Assembly (NCBI GenBank): GCA_944326305.1
Contig: CALVDL010000021.1
Span: 1 to 52,539 of the forward strand
Length of the DNA stretch: 52,539 nucleotides
From: an uncultured Bacteroidales bacterium
GTDB taxonomy: Bacteria > Bacteroidota > Bacteroidia > Bacteroidales > UBA932
Direction of reading: 5' to 3'
In this document: positions 8,903 to 17,911 of the stretch, piece by piece
Layout of the letters: every line of letters starts with the position of its first letter
How positions within the stretch are numbered: position 1 is the first letter of the stretch
Translations under genes and position numbers: made by a program
Notes under the pieces: model-generated
The model's input: only the letters and a program-made list of their open reading frames with translations
Told to the model about the DNA's origin: nothing
Databases searched by the model: none

Positions 8903-9973
8903 CTACGCGTTCTCCTTCAGGTGGCACTCCCATTTCCATGCGGATTCGAGAGTCTGGTCCAGAGACCTTTCGGCTTTCCACCCGAGCTCCTTCTCTGCGA
9001 GGGCCGGATCCGCCCAGATTGCAGTCACATCCCCTGCGCGTCGCGGCGCGAACCTGTAGTTGAGCTTCAGGTTGTTGACCTTCTCGAATGTGGTCACAAG
9101 CTCAAGCACTGAAACAGGACGTCCCGTACCTATATTGAAAATTTCGTAATCCTTCTTCATCTTGCCGTCGAGCATCCTCGCCACAGCTGCCACATGGGCC
9201 TTGGCCAGGTCGACAACATCGATATAGTCCCTAAGGCATGTCCCGTCAGGGGTCGGATAGTCGTTGCCGAAGATGCTCAGGCATTCGCGCTTTCCTGCAG
9301 CAGTCTGGGTAATGTAAGGTACCAGATTGTTCGGGACACCGCGCGGGAGCTCCCCGATAAGGGCGGACGGATGCGCCCCGATAGGGTTGAAATACCTCAG
9401 CGCTATACCTTTGACAGGCCCCCGGCGCTCCAGCCCCGGCATCACTTCAGCACCGTATGCCGCCGTAGCCTTAACTGTATCACGCAGGATGTCCTCGCAG
9501 ATCTGCTTCGTGTTCCCGTAAGGAGATGTAGCGCTCTGGCGCTCGGACTGCTCGGTCACAGGAAGTTTCTCCGTCTCCCCGTACACTGTCGCGGATGACG
9601 AGAACAGCACATTGCACCCTCCGTGCTCCTTGGCAGCATCGAGGATGTTCAGGAACGACATGAGATTGTTCTTGTAATATTTTACAGGCTCCGCAACCGA
9701 CTCTCCTACAGCCTTATAGGCAGCGAAATGGATAACGGCGTCTATCCGGAAGTCTGAAAAGAGCTTCTTTACGGACTCATAGTCGCAGCAGTCGATCTTC
9801 TCGAACGGGATGTCATTCCTCCCGGTGATTTTCTTCACCCCTTCGAAACAGGTCATGTCACAATTGGACAGGTTGTCGGCGACCACCACATCATATCCGG
9901 CCTGGAGAAGCTCTACAGTGACATGGCTGCCTATATAGCCCGCCCCTCCGGAAACCAAAACACGTTTTGCCAT
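8903..9973 (-). CDS. galE: UDP-glucose 4-epimerase
   Basis: Interconverts UDP-glucose and UDP-galactose using bound NAD+; cytoplasmic. 356 residues, with the nucleotide-binding GGAGYIGSH at about residues 9-17. The catalytic pattern appears as SSSATVYGE and, downstream, SPYGNTKQICEDI (Tyr and Lys of the YxxxK pair). ALRYFNPIGAHPS, LRDYIDVVDLAKAHV and FNIGTGRPVSVLEL are typical of GalE. The start at 9973 is the only good one. The short divergent region to dacB contains a possible minus-strand -7 box, TAACTTTG (10026-10019), without a clear -33 partner. Confidence 0.94.
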   Translation of the reverse strand: MAKRVLVSGGAGYIGSHVTVELLQAGYDVVVADNLSNCDMTCFEGVKKITGRNDIPFEKIDCCDYESVKKLFSDFRIDAVIHFAAYKAVGESVAEPVKYYKNNLMSFLNILDAAKEHGGCNVLFSSSATVYGETEKLPVTEQSERQSATSPYGNTKQICEDILRDTVKATAAYGAEVMPGLERRGPVKGIALRYFNPIGAHPSALIGELPRGVPNNLVPYITQTAAGKRECLSIFGNDYPTPDGTCLRDYIDVVDLAKAHVAAVARMLDGKMKKDYEIFNIGTGRPVSVLELVTTFEKVNNLKLNYRFAPRRAGDVTAIWADPALAEKELGWKAERSLDQTLESAWKWECHLKENA

Positions 9974-9996
9974 AATTCAAAAAATATTTATTATTG
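9965..9996 (+). promoter_or_regulatory. Candidate dacB promoter
   Basis: TTTTG at 9965-9969 and TATTATTG at 9989-9996 (one mismatch to TAnnTTTG) are separated by 19 bases. The predicted start is near 10003, giving a leader of about 32 bases to the ATG at 10035. The -33 part lies over the first codons of the divergent galE. Confidence 0.45.
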
Positions 9997-10034
9997 TAGA
10001 ATTTACACGAAAACCCGACAAAGTTAAAAAAAAT

Positions 10035-11552
10035 ATGGATAAGACGAATATCCTGACAGCCGTAATAGCCTCCGTCTTCGCGATTTCCGCTGCAGCCGGC
10101 CCCCGGGGGACAAATATTCCGCAGGCAGAATCTCCCCAGGAATATTTTGAGAGGACCATGCATGAGGAGTGGATGGAAAGTGCCTCGGCAGGCATCCTTG
10201 CAGTAACGGTATCGGGGGATACGGTAGCCTGCTATGGAAGCCGTAAAATGCTGCTGCCGGCATCCACGATGAAGGCAATAACCACAGGTACGGCGCTGCA
10301 TTCCTTAGGTTCCGGCTACAGGTTCGAGACCGGCATAGGATACAGCGGCAGGATTTCCGGAGGGACCCTGTACGGGGACCTTTATATAATAGGTGGAGGG
10401 GACCCCGTCCTCGGCTCACGGAACCATATCGCCGAACCGGCGGAAAAGACCTTCGGGAAATGGAAAGCCATGCTCTCCGGGGCGGGAATCCGCAGGATCG
10501 AAGGCAGGATCATAGGGGACGACCGGTTCTTCGTCAGGGTCGCTGAGGCGGATTCATGGCAATGGAACGACATCGGCACGTACTACGGGGCCGGAGTGAG
10601 CGGGCTGTCCTTCAACGAAAACATGCAAAACATCAATGTAACCCCAGGTGAAGCACCGGGGAAACCGTTGAAAATCAGCATAGGATACCCGGAACTCCCG
10701 TGGATGGAATACAAGTTCACATGCTCCACAGGCAAAGCCGGTACGGGAAACACCCTCTACATGTTCACATCCCCTTTCGCACCCAGAGGGGAAATGAGGG
10801 GGACATTCGCCATCGACAGGAATACCAAGACAGAACAGGTGGCCAACAAGTTCCCCGCATATACCTGCGCATGGCATTTCATGAGATACCTTGAAGCCTG
10901 CGGCATACCATGCAGCAAGGGCGCGGCCGACCTGGGGGACGTGTTCGGCATACCGGAAGGTGAAGCTGTCCCGTCCGACAGCCTGAAAGCAATCGGCTCG
11001 ACGCTCTCCCCCGCACTCTCCGCAATAGCCACGGAGACGAACCATGAAAGCAACAACACCTATGCGGAGACCCTGTTCCGCACACTCGGAAAAGAGTACT
11101 GCGGGGACGGCAGCCCCCTTTCCGGCCCTTCAGCCGTAAAGGGGATACTTGAAGAACTCGGCCTCGACACAGGAAAAGGGCTGAACATAGCCGACGGCAG
11201 CGGCCTGTCACGCCAGAACAGCGTCTCGCCGGAATTCATGTGCAGCTTCCTCGAGGCCATGATGGACTCGCCGGAATTCGGCACCTTCGCCGAGAGCCTG
11301 CCGCAGCCCGGAGGGACCGGGACACTGATCTACTGCATGAGGAAATACCCTTCAGATATAAAGGCAAGGATCCGGATGAAAAGCGGCTCCATGACAGGGG
11401 TCAGGTGCTATTGCGGCTATCTCATCCCGACTGAAGGGAGCCGGGACGAGACTATTGTATTCTCCATAATGGTGAACAATTATTTCGGGCCGCAGGCCAG
11501 CCTGCAGGAATTCCTCGACAGGATGATATACCTTATGGCAATGGAAAACTAA
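10035..11552 (+). CDS. dacB: D-alanyl-D-alanine carboxypeptidase/endopeptidase (PBP4, S13)
   Basis: 505 residues, exported (hydrophobic N-terminus, cleavage around residue 21). All three penicillin-binding motifs are present: SxxK as S77-T-M-K80, SxN as S339-N-N341 and KTG-like as K449-S-G451. The family trims D-Ala from peptidoglycan stem peptides and cuts cross-links in the periplasm. The spacing with a large insert between motifs 1 and 2, and the sequence YGDLYIIGGGDPVLG, fit S13 proteins. The TAA stop overlaps the stop of the convergent transporter gene by three bases. Confidence 0.93.
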   Translation: MDKTNILTAVIASVFAISAAAGPRGTNIPQAESPQEYFERTMHEEWMESASAGILAVTVSGDTVACYGSRKMLLPASTMKAITTGTALHSLGSGYRFETGIGYSGRISGGTLYGDLYIIGGGDPVLGSRNHIAEPAEKTFGKWKAMLSGAGIRRIEGRIIGDDRFFVRVAEADSWQWNDIGTYYGAGVSGLSFNENMQNINVTPGEAPGKPLKISIGYPELPWMEYKFTCSTGKAGTGNTLYMFTSPFAPRGEMRGTFAIDRNTKTEQVANKFPAYTCAWHFMRYLEACGIPCSKGAADLGDVFGIPEGEAVPSDSLKAIGSTLSPALSAIATETNHESNNTYAETLFRTLGKEYCGDGSPLSGPSAVKGILEELGLDTGKGLNIADGSGLSRQNSVSPEFMCSFLEAMMDSPEFGTFAESLPQPGGTGTLIYCMRKYPSDIKARIRMKSGSMTGVRCYCGYLIPTEGSRDETIVFSIMVNNYFGPQASLQEFLDRMIYLMAMEN

Positions 11553-12796
11553 ACCTGGATATTCCTGTTCACATTCTTATACCCTGCCGACGCATAGTAC
11601 AGGATGAATGCCAGGCAGGCGAATATCAGCCACAGTGAGTTGAGGAATCCCAGCCAGTCTGCGAGAAGGCCCTGCAGCACAGGTATCACCCCGCCGCCGC
11701 AGACCATGAGCATGAAGAAACCGGAAGCCTCTTCAGTATATTTCCCGAGACCGTCAACCGCAAGATTGAAGATAGATCCCCACATAACAGAAGTGAACAG
11801 GCCGCAAAGAATCAGGAAAAGCACGTTCACAGGGATATCGGTGCCGTAACGGCCGAAGACGAACTCTATCTTGGACGGAGTGAATATCGTCATGAGAATC
11901 AGGGCAAGCGCTCCGAAAGCCGCAAAAGAAAGCATGTCCCGGCTTGCGAAGCGTGCACCGTAATAGCCTCCTATAGCCCTGCCTATGAACATGCACAGCC
12001 AATATGCACTGACGATGACCCCGGCTGTAAGCGGGTGTATGCCCATGTCATGGATAAGGTATATATTAGCGGAATTGGCGATGCTTATCTCGACCCCGAC
12101 ATAGAGGAAGACGGCTACTGCGCCAAGTTTGAAATGCCTGAAAGAGAGATAGCTGGCAGTGCCCCTGGCAGGGAAAAGACGCGGACGCTCTGCGATGTCG
12201 CGCTCCGGCTCCGGAATTTTCGTGAAAAAGATTATCACGAAAGAAACAAGGAAGATGGCCATTATGGCGAAGAATACCGGGTCGGCATCTTTTATCGTAT
12301 GGCTCGCATGCTGCCCCATAAGCGCCCCGACGACAAACGGGATTACAGTGGCGGCCAGGGAATTGAAGGCGCCTCCTATCTGGATGAGCTGGTTACCCCT
12401 GTTGCCTCCTCCTCCGATAGAGTTGAGCATAGGGTTCACCACGGCATTGAGCATACACATGGCAAAACCGGCCACGAATGCACCGAGAAGGTATATCCAG
12501 AAATTCGCCGCCAGCCCGGAAATATAAAGAATACCTACACCGGTAAAACCTATCCCCGTGGCAATGAGGGAAGACATTTTGTATCCGTATTTTCTGAGGA
12601 AATAACCCGCAGGCAGACCCATGAGGGCATATGCCATAAAGTTGACGAAATTTCCGAGCTGCGACCCCCCGTTACTCAGCCCGAACTGGAATTTGACTAT
12701 TACTCCGAGAGGATTCTGAAGCCCTGTCACAAACGCGATCATGAAAAAAAGCACGAACATGATCACAATTGCAGGAATATATTTCCTTCTGACCAT
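11549..12796 (-). CDS. FucP-like MFS sugar:H+ symporter (second copy)
   Basis: About 415 residues from the ATG at 12796, with some twelve hydrophobic segments. The FucP/GluP-type signature IAFVTGLQNPLGVIVK sits in the first helix region and LNAVVNPMLNSIGGGGNRG in the middle. It should import glucose, galactose or fucose with a proton across the inner membrane. It is a clear paralogue of the transporter at 13892-15172. An in-frame start exists at 12865, but it would add hydrophobic codons over a promoter/terminator region, so 12796 is preferred. A terminator separates it from the upstream kinase, so it may be separately transcribed. Its stop overlaps that of dacB. Confidence 0.87.
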   Translation of the reverse strand: MVRRKYIPAIVIMFVLFFMIAFVTGLQNPLGVIVKFQFGLSNGGSQLGNFVNFMAYALMGLPAGYFLRKYGYKMSSLIATGIGFTGVGILYISGLAANFWIYLLGAFVAGFAMCMLNAVVNPMLNSIGGGGNRGNQLIQIGGAFNSLAATVIPFVVGALMGQHASHTIKDADPVFFAIMAIFLVSFVIIFFTKIPEPERDIAERPRLFPARGTASYLSFRHFKLGAVAVFLYVGVEISIANSANIYLIHDMGIHPLTAGVIVSAYWLCMFIGRAIGGYYGARFASRDMLSFAAFGALALILMTIFTPSKIEFVFGRYGTDIPVNVLFLILCGLFTSVMWGSIFNLAVDGLGKYTEEASGFFMLMVCGGGVIPVLQGLLADWLGFLNSLWLIFACLAFILYYASAGYKNVNRNIQV

Positions 12797-12820
12797 CACG
12801 TTTAAGTTTAAGTTTATAAA

Positions 12821-12849
12821 CAAAAATACACCGTATGTCATCAAAGTTA
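12821..12849 (-). promoter_or_regulatory. Candidate -7 boxes for the second FucP-like gene
   Basis: Two minus-strand matches to TAnnTTTG lie just upstream of the ATG at 12796: TAACTTTG (12849-12842) and TATTTTTG (12828-12821). Neither has a well-spaced TTTG at -33, so only one, or neither, may be used. Their position just after the terminator of the kinase gene supports independent transcription. Confidence 0.35.
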
Positions 12850-12850
12850 T

Positions 12851-12888
12851 AAAAAAACCTGTCAAAGTTGTTCACTTTGACAGGTTTT
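12851..12888 (-). terminator. Intrinsic terminator after the ROK kinase gene
   Basis: A perfect 14-bp inverted repeat (12854-12867 with 12875-12888, seven-base loop) is followed on the minus strand by a run of seven T (12857-12851). It begins 20 bases after the kinase stop codon. Confidence 0.9.
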
Positions 12889-12907
12889 ATTTCAGTCTGA
12901 CAGTTTC

Positions 12908-13876
12908 CTACAGCTCCCACGCAAGAGCGGAAGCCCCGAGGATGGCCGCATCCGACTCCTTGAGCTGCGAGAAGACAATCTTTATCTTGTCCCTCCACAG
13001 CGGCAGGAGATTGGCGTTCATCGAATCCATTATCGGCTGGTAAAGATACTCCTTGGCCCTTGCGAGACCGCCGAAAAGCACGATGGCCTCAGGGGCGCTG
13101 AACGCGACGAAGTCCGCAAAGGACTGTCCCAGGAGCTTCCCGGTGAACTCGAAAATCTTCAGGGCGAACTTGTCCCCCTCCTTGGCGGCATCATAGACGT
13201 CCTTGGAAGTTATATTGTCAAGGCTTCTGAGGGATGACGGCTCGTCGCTCATCTCGAGCCACTCGCGTGCTGTGCGTGCGACTCCGGTAGCTGATGTATA
13301 TGTCTCGAGGCAGCCGGTCTTGCCGCAGTTGCACAGACGCCCGTTGTGCCTTACGGCGCAGGTATGCCCGAGCTCCCCGGCGAATCCGTCATGGCCGTAG
13401 ACCACCTCACCGTTGATGACAATACCGCTTCCGACACCTGTACCGAGAGTAATCATTATGAAATTCTTCATCCCCCTGGCAGCTCCGTAGGTCATTTCAC
13501 CGACAGCAGCCGCATTGGCGTCATTGGTAAGGGCCACGGGAAGTCCTCCTGCCTTTTCGCTCAGGAGCCTGGCGAACGGGATGGTCTTGTTGCCGCCCCA
13601 GACTATGTTGACGGCGCACTCGATATTCCCTGTATAGTAGTTCGCATTCGGGGCCCCTACGCCTATGCCCCTTATCTTCCCCTCGGACTCGGACTCCGAG
13701 ATTATCTTGTCCAGGGCTGCGGAAAGGTCATCTATATAAAGGTTGACATCATCATGGGTGTCGGTTCGGATCACTGTCTGCGCCAGCACCTGGCCGCGGG
13801 TATCTACAATACCCATCTTGCTTGTCTGGCCGCCTATGTCAATACCGACCACATAAGGTTTTTCAACTGTATTCAT
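12908..13876 (-). CDS. ROK-family sugar kinase, probable glucokinase
   Basis: 322 residues. The N-terminal phosphate-binding loop is VVGIDIGGQTSKMGIVD. The second ATPase element is MITLGTGVGSGIVING, and the ROK zinc-binding motif appears as LCNCGKTGCLE, preceded by GELGH. Members phosphorylate hexoses in the cytoplasm. The neighbouring FucP-like transporter, 15 bases upstream in the same operon, makes free glucose the likely substrate, though N-acetylhexosamine or another hexose cannot be excluded. It would feed glucose released by the alpha-glucan locus into glycolysis. A strong terminator follows. Confidence 0.9.
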   Translation of the reverse strand: MNTVEKPYVVGIDIGGQTSKMGIVDTRGQVLAQTVIRTDTHDDVNLYIDDLSAALDKIISESESEGKIRGIGVGAPNANYYTGNIECAVNIVWGGNKTIPFARLLSEKAGGLPVALTNDANAAAVGEMTYGAARGMKNFIMITLGTGVGSGIVINGEVVYGHDGFAGELGHTCAVRHNGRLCNCGKTGCLETYTSATGVARTAREWLEMSDEPSSLRSLDNITSKDVYDAAKEGDKFALKIFEFTGKLLGQSFADFVAFSAPEAIVLFGGLARAKEYLYQPIMDSMNANLLPLWRDKIKIVFSQLKESDAAILGASALAWEL

Positions 13877-13891
13877 ATCTGATTCTGATAT

Positions 13892-15172
13892 TTATTTTGC
13901 CTTTGCCACTTTCGGTTTTGACAGGAAAAGTGAGAATATGAGGATATACGCCAGAGCAGCCACCAGTACCCAGTAGCTGTCCACGAAACCTACGCTGTCG
14001 GCTATTGCGCCCTGGATGACAGGAAGCACACCGCCGCCGCAGACCATCACCATGAACAGTCCGGATGCTATGGAGGTGTATTTGCCGAGGCCTTCGACAG
14101 CAAGATTGAAGATGGCGCCCCACATCACTGAAGTGCAGAGCCCGCAGAGTACAAAGAACACCACCCCGAGAGGGATTTCAACCATACTGAATGAAAGGTC
14201 TGCGTTGAAGGCAGGGAAATTGACCGTTTTCTCCGGCAGGAACATACCGATGATGATGAATATGATAGCCAGAGAGCTTACAACTGTCATCATCACTTTG
14301 CTTGACACCTTTCCTCCTATCACCCCGCCGAGGAGACGCCCGCAGAGCATGAGCAGCCAGTACATGCCCACTACAGTACCCGCAACACCGGCGGGAATGC
14401 CCACTTCAGGGGAAGTCATGTAGAGGTTTGCGATATTAGGGATTCCGACCTCGATGCCTACATAAAGGAAGATGGCGATGACACCGAACACGAGATTCCT
14501 GTGGGAAAGGGCCTTGGATACGCTCTGCATTGTGCTTTCCTGCGGCTGGCTTGAAGTATTTGCGGCCTCGAGCTCAGGCTCAGGAATCTCGGAGAAGAGG
14601 ATTATCACGAATGCGAGGGCGAACACACCCATTGCAATGAACAGTGCAGGGTCCGCATCGCTGATGGCGGTATCGGCCGTCACCTCACCGATGAGGTAGC
14701 CCACAAGCACCGGGCAGATAGTAGCCGCAAGAGAATTCAGCGAGCCGCCGAACTGTATAAGCTGGTTGCCCCTGTTTCCGCCGCCGCCCAGAGTGTTGAG
14801 CATCGGGTTGACCACAGTATTGAGCATACACATGGAGAAACCTGACACGAACGCTCCGGTAAGATATACGGCAAAGCTCTCGGCTACGCCTGAAAGGAAC
14901 GAGATGCCCACACCGATGAAACCGACAGCGACAGCGGCGAGCGATGTGACCTTATAACCGTATTTCTTGAGGATGAAACCTGCAGGAAGCCCCATGAAGG
15001 CGTATGCGATAAAGTTTGCCAGGTTCCCGAGCTGGGACATTGCGTTGGTGGCACCGAACTGGGATTTGACGATTACACCCATTGGGTTCTGGAGTCCTGT
15101 AACAAAAGAAATCATCGCAAAGAGGAAGAACATGATCGCGATGGCCAGGACATTGCTGTTTTTCTTTGACAT
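13892..15172 (-). CDS. FucP-like MFS sugar:H+ symporter (first copy)
   Basis: About 426 residues from the ATG at 15172, with twelve predicted membrane segments. MISFVTGLQNPMGVIVKSQF and LNTVVNPMLNTLGGGGNRG identify the FucP/GluP-like family, inner-membrane proton symporters for glucose, galactose or fucose. The frame opens earlier, at 15250, but the promoter -7 box lies at 15229-15222, inside that extension, so 15172 is the start. The next gene is the ROK kinase, which together suggests uptake and phosphorylation of a hexose. It is paralogous to the transporter at 11549-12796. Confidence 0.9.
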   Translation of the reverse strand: MSKKNSNVLAIAIMFFLFAMISFVTGLQNPMGVIVKSQFGATNAMSQLGNLANFIAYAFMGLPAGFILKKYGYKVTSLAAVAVGFIGVGISFLSGVAESFAVYLTGAFVSGFSMCMLNTVVNPMLNTLGGGGNRGNQLIQFGGSLNSLAATICPVLVGYLIGEVTADTAISDADPALFIAMGVFALAFVIILFSEIPEPELEAANTSSQPQESTMQSVSKALSHRNLVFGVIAIFLYVGIEVGIPNIANLYMTSPEVGIPAGVAGTVVGMYWLLMLCGRLLGGVIGGKVSSKVMMTVVSSLAIIFIIIGMFLPEKTVNFPAFNADLSFSMVEIPLGVVFFVLCGLCTSVMWGAIFNLAVEGLGKYTSIASGLFMVMVCGGGVLPVIQGAIADSVGFVDSYWVLVAALAYILIFSLFLSKPKVAKAK

Positions 15173-15221
15173 TGTTGTTCGATTTATGTTAATAATTATT
15201 ATGGTCGTGTCAAAAATCGAA

Positions 15222-15251
15222 CAAAGATAGCAAAAAATAACTTTTATCAAA
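15222..15251 (-). promoter_or_regulatory. Bacteroides-type promoter of the transporter/kinase operon
   Basis: Minus-strand TTTG (15251-15248), an 18-base spacer and TATCTTTG (15229-15222), a full match to TAnnTTTG. Transcription should begin near 15215, leaving a leader of about 43 bases before the ATG at 15172. Confidence 0.7.
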
Positions 15252-15282
15252 ATCTATTGGCGCCAATCCTTCGCATGGCATT

Positions 15283-16200
15283 TCACATCTTCCTGTACTG
15301 CAGCGGAGTGAGGCCGGTCTTTAGCTTGAAGAATTTGTGGAAGGTGGAAGGGTTCGGGAAGTTCAGGCGGGAGACGATCTCCTTGATGGGCATGCCGGAA
15401 TACCGGAGCATGTTCTTGGCCTCGAGCAGGACATACGAGTCTATCCAGTCCGGGGCGGAATGGCCGGAAGCTGCCTTGACCAGCTTCGAGAGGTATTTCG
15501 GGGTGAGGCAGAGCTTGTCCGCATAGAAGGCCACTCCCCTCTCGACCGTATGATATTCAGAGATAGCTTCGATGAACTTGATGAACACCTCCTTGCTCCT
15601 GTCGGCCTTTGTTCCTCCGGAAGCCTTCGCCGCATTGTCAACAGTCCTTTCAATCACCCCTCCGGCCAGGTAGAAAAGGGAGGAGATCAGGAAAGAAATG
15701 CATTCGCGCTTGTACATGAGGTTCGACCTGAGTATGTCGGACGCCAGCTCAAGGTACTTCTTCGCAACATTCTTCTCCTCCCCGGTAAGGGTGAAGCACG
15801 GGTTGTTCAGCAGGGTTATGCCCCTGGAGAGCAGCTGCGGCATATTGACCTTCAGGCCCGACATGTATTCCCGCGTCATGGCCATTACAATGAAATGCAG
15901 GCTGTCCCTGGCCGACTCGTCGAACTCCGAGACCATAATGATATTCCCGGGAATCGTCACGAAAAGCGAATCCTCGACGACATCGAAATCCGTCAGGTTG
16001 ATTGTCATTTTCAGCCTTCCTGATATACAGAAGAACACAAGGAACCCGTCAAACCTGCACGGGTGCCTCAGTATCTCGAGGCTCTTTTCATATTTCATGT
16101 CAATGACACAAACCTCGTCACCGACATTTATGCAGTCCGTGACGGGGAACAGCTGGCGGAACTGTGCCATGCTGACAGTATGGGCGGCAGGTGTTGTCAT
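15283..16200 (-). CDS. AraC-family transcriptional regulator
   Basis: About 305 residues. The C-terminal ~90 residues carry two helix-turn-helix units, with typical text such as LCLTPKYLSKLVKAASG and PNPSTFHKFFKLKTGLTPLQ, ending YRKM. The N-terminal part looks like the cupin-type sensing half found in Bacteroidota AraC proteins (FLVFFCISGRLKMTINL). The ligand is unknown. It is divergent from the TolC/HlyD/ABC export operon, whose 5' end is 197 bases away, and is the natural candidate to control it. A start nine codons earlier at 16227 is possible. Confidence 0.88.
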   Translation of the reverse strand: MTTPAAHTVSMAQFRQLFPVTDCINVGDEVCVIDMKYEKSLEILRHPCRFDGFLVFFCISGRLKMTINLTDFDVVEDSLFVTIPGNIIMVSEFDESARDSLHFIVMAMTREYMSGLKVNMPQLLSRGITLLNNPCFTLTGEEKNVAKKYLELASDILRSNLMYKRECISFLISSLFYLAGGVIERTVDNAAKASGGTKADRSKEVFIKFIEAISEYHTVERGVAFYADKLCLTPKYLSKLVKAASGHSAPDWIDSYVLLEAKNMLRYSGMPIKEIVSRLNFPNPSTFHKFFKLKTGLTPLQYRKM

Positions 16201-16284
16201 AATGGATAAATTTTTCCCGGCTAACAAAATTCTGATTTCAGTTTACATGCCATCCGGCATCCATGAATTCTGCCAAATGACGGA

Positions 16285-16314
16285 CAAAATTAATAAAATT
16301 CTACCTTTTGACAA
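16285..16314 (-). promoter_or_regulatory. Candidate promoter of the AraC-type gene
   Basis: Minus-strand TTG (16314-16312), a 19-base spacer and TAATTTTG (16292-16285), which fits TAnnTTTG. A plus-strand partial match, TAGTATTG at 16362-16369, could serve the export operon but has no convincing -33 element. Confidence 0.5.
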
Positions 16315-16397
16315 TTTTAAGGCCTAAACAGCTGATAAATTCAGCTTTCGGGGCATTTTTTTAGTATTGTCCAGGCTTCGCGTTAAAAATATCGGGA

Positions 16398-17903
16398 ATG
16401 AAAACACGGACAATCATGATGGCGATAGGCCTGGCTCTCCTGCCGTGGACAGCCGGAGCCGCGGAAGTGATGACACTGCAGCAGTGCAGGGACTCGGCCA
16501 TCGCAAACAACAAGGAACTCAAAATCGCTGCACAGCAAATCGAGATTGCAGGGCATGACAGGAAAATCGCTCTGGCGAATTACTTTCCGAACATCTCGGC
16601 ATCCGCAGCCTATATGTACAACAGCAGGAACATCGACCTGCTCACCCGGGAACAGTCTGACATCCTGACAAACCTGGGCACTTCGCTGCAGGGCTCGGTA
16701 CAGTCGGGCCTGGAGAACATGCTGTCCGACCCCGGCCTGCTGCAGATAATCCAGAAGCACCCGGAAATCCTGCAGCTGCTCGGGAGCCTTTCAGACATAG
16801 ACATCTCGGGACCGGTGAACGCCATCGGGGCGGAGATAGACAAGGCCTTCAACCTGGATATACAGAATATGTTCGTCGGGGCCGTTTCGCTCCAGCAGCC
16901 GGTTTTCATGGGAGGCAAGATAGTCAACGCCAACAAGATGGCAAAACTTGCCGAAGAGCTGGCACAGACGCAGTACGACACACAGTACCGGGAGGTGGTC
17001 ACGGAAGTTGACAACGCCTACTGGCAGATAGTCTCCATTGCCAACAAGCTTAAACTCGCGCAGGAGTACTGCGGACTGCTGGAGATGATGCTCCACGACA
17101 CAGAGGTGATGGTAAACGAGGGGGTGGCGACGCAGGCCGACCTGCTCTCCGTAAAAGTGAAGGCCAACGAAGCCGCCATGCTACGGACCAAGGCGACAAA
17201 CGGGCTGGCACTGAGCAAGATGCTCCTGTGCAAGCTCTGCGGCCTGGAGCTGGACTCCGACATCGAACTGGCGGACGAGAAGCTGGACAGGATTCCTCTC
17301 CCGCAGACAGGGCCCCAGATGAGCGACACGGAGATTTTCTCGGCAAGGCCGGAGATAAGGAGCCTGGACCTTGCCAGGCAGATATATGACAGGAAAGTGG
17401 CGATTGCACGCGCTGACATGATGCCCAAGGTGGCCCTGACAGCCAACTATTTCGTCACCAACCCGAACCTCTACCGCGGTTTCCAGAACAAGTTCGGGGG
17501 CATGTTCAACGTCGGGGTTGCCGTCAACATACCTATAATACACGGCTGCGAGGCCATGCAGAAGGTCCGCAAGGCCAAGGCCGAGTCGGTACTTACAGGC
17601 TACCGGCTGGCGGATGCCAAGGAGAAGGTCTCGCTCCAGGTAGCCCAGCTCCGCAAACAGGAAGAAGAAGTCCTGGATAAGCTGGACATGGCCGAAAGCA
17701 ATCTGGCCAGCGCCGAGGAGAACCTGCGCACCGCCACAGTAGGCTATACCGAAGGGGTTGTCCCGGCCAATACGCTGATGGCTGCCCAGACGGCCTGGAT
17801 ACAGGCTCACTCGGAGTATATCGACGCCGGGGTGGAGCTGCAGATCACGGCAAGCAGCCTCGCCACTGCCGAAGGGCGGCAGGCAGGAGGCTCCGGAAAC
17901 TGA
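16398..17903 (+). CDS. TolC-family outer-membrane efflux protein
   Basis: 501 residues. A signal peptide ends near AGAA (about residue 22) and no lipobox is seen. Two repeats of the outer-membrane efflux protein family are recognisable, starting at MTLQQCRDSAIANNKELKIA. Long alpha-helical stretches rich in Ala, Glu and Lys match the periplasmic tunnel. It should form the outer-membrane exit duct of the pump encoded downstream. The next gene begins eight bases after its stop. An insert near residues 90-140, with repeated Leu-Leu-Gln segments, is longer than in E. coli TolC. Confidence 0.92.
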   Translation: MKTRTIMMAIGLALLPWTAGAAEVMTLQQCRDSAIANNKELKIAAQQIEIAGHDRKIALANYFPNISASAAYMYNSRNIDLLTREQSDILTNLGTSLQGSVQSGLENMLSDPGLLQIIQKHPEILQLLGSLSDIDISGPVNAIGAEIDKAFNLDIQNMFVGAVSLQQPVFMGGKIVNANKMAKLAEELAQTQYDTQYREVVTEVDNAYWQIVSIANKLKLAQEYCGLLEMMLHDTEVMVNEGVATQADLLSVKVKANEAAMLRTKATNGLALSKMLLCKLCGLELDSDIELADEKLDRIPLPQTGPQMSDTEIFSARPEIRSLDLARQIYDRKVAIARADMMPKVALTANYFVTNPNLYRGFQNKFGGMFNVGVAVNIPIIHGCEAMQKVRKAKAESVLTGYRLADAKEKVSLQVAQLRKQEEEVLDKLDMAESNLASAEENLRTATVGYTEGVVPANTLMAAQTAWIQAHSEYIDAGVELQITASSLATAEGRQAGGSGN

Positions 17904-17911
17904 TTCTCGAT

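Noticed and set aside
16331..16369. Terminator-like inverted repeat AGCTGA/TCAGCT followed by T-rich sequence
   Set aside because: The stem is only six base pairs, and it lies upstream of the export operon in a divergent region where no transcript should end.
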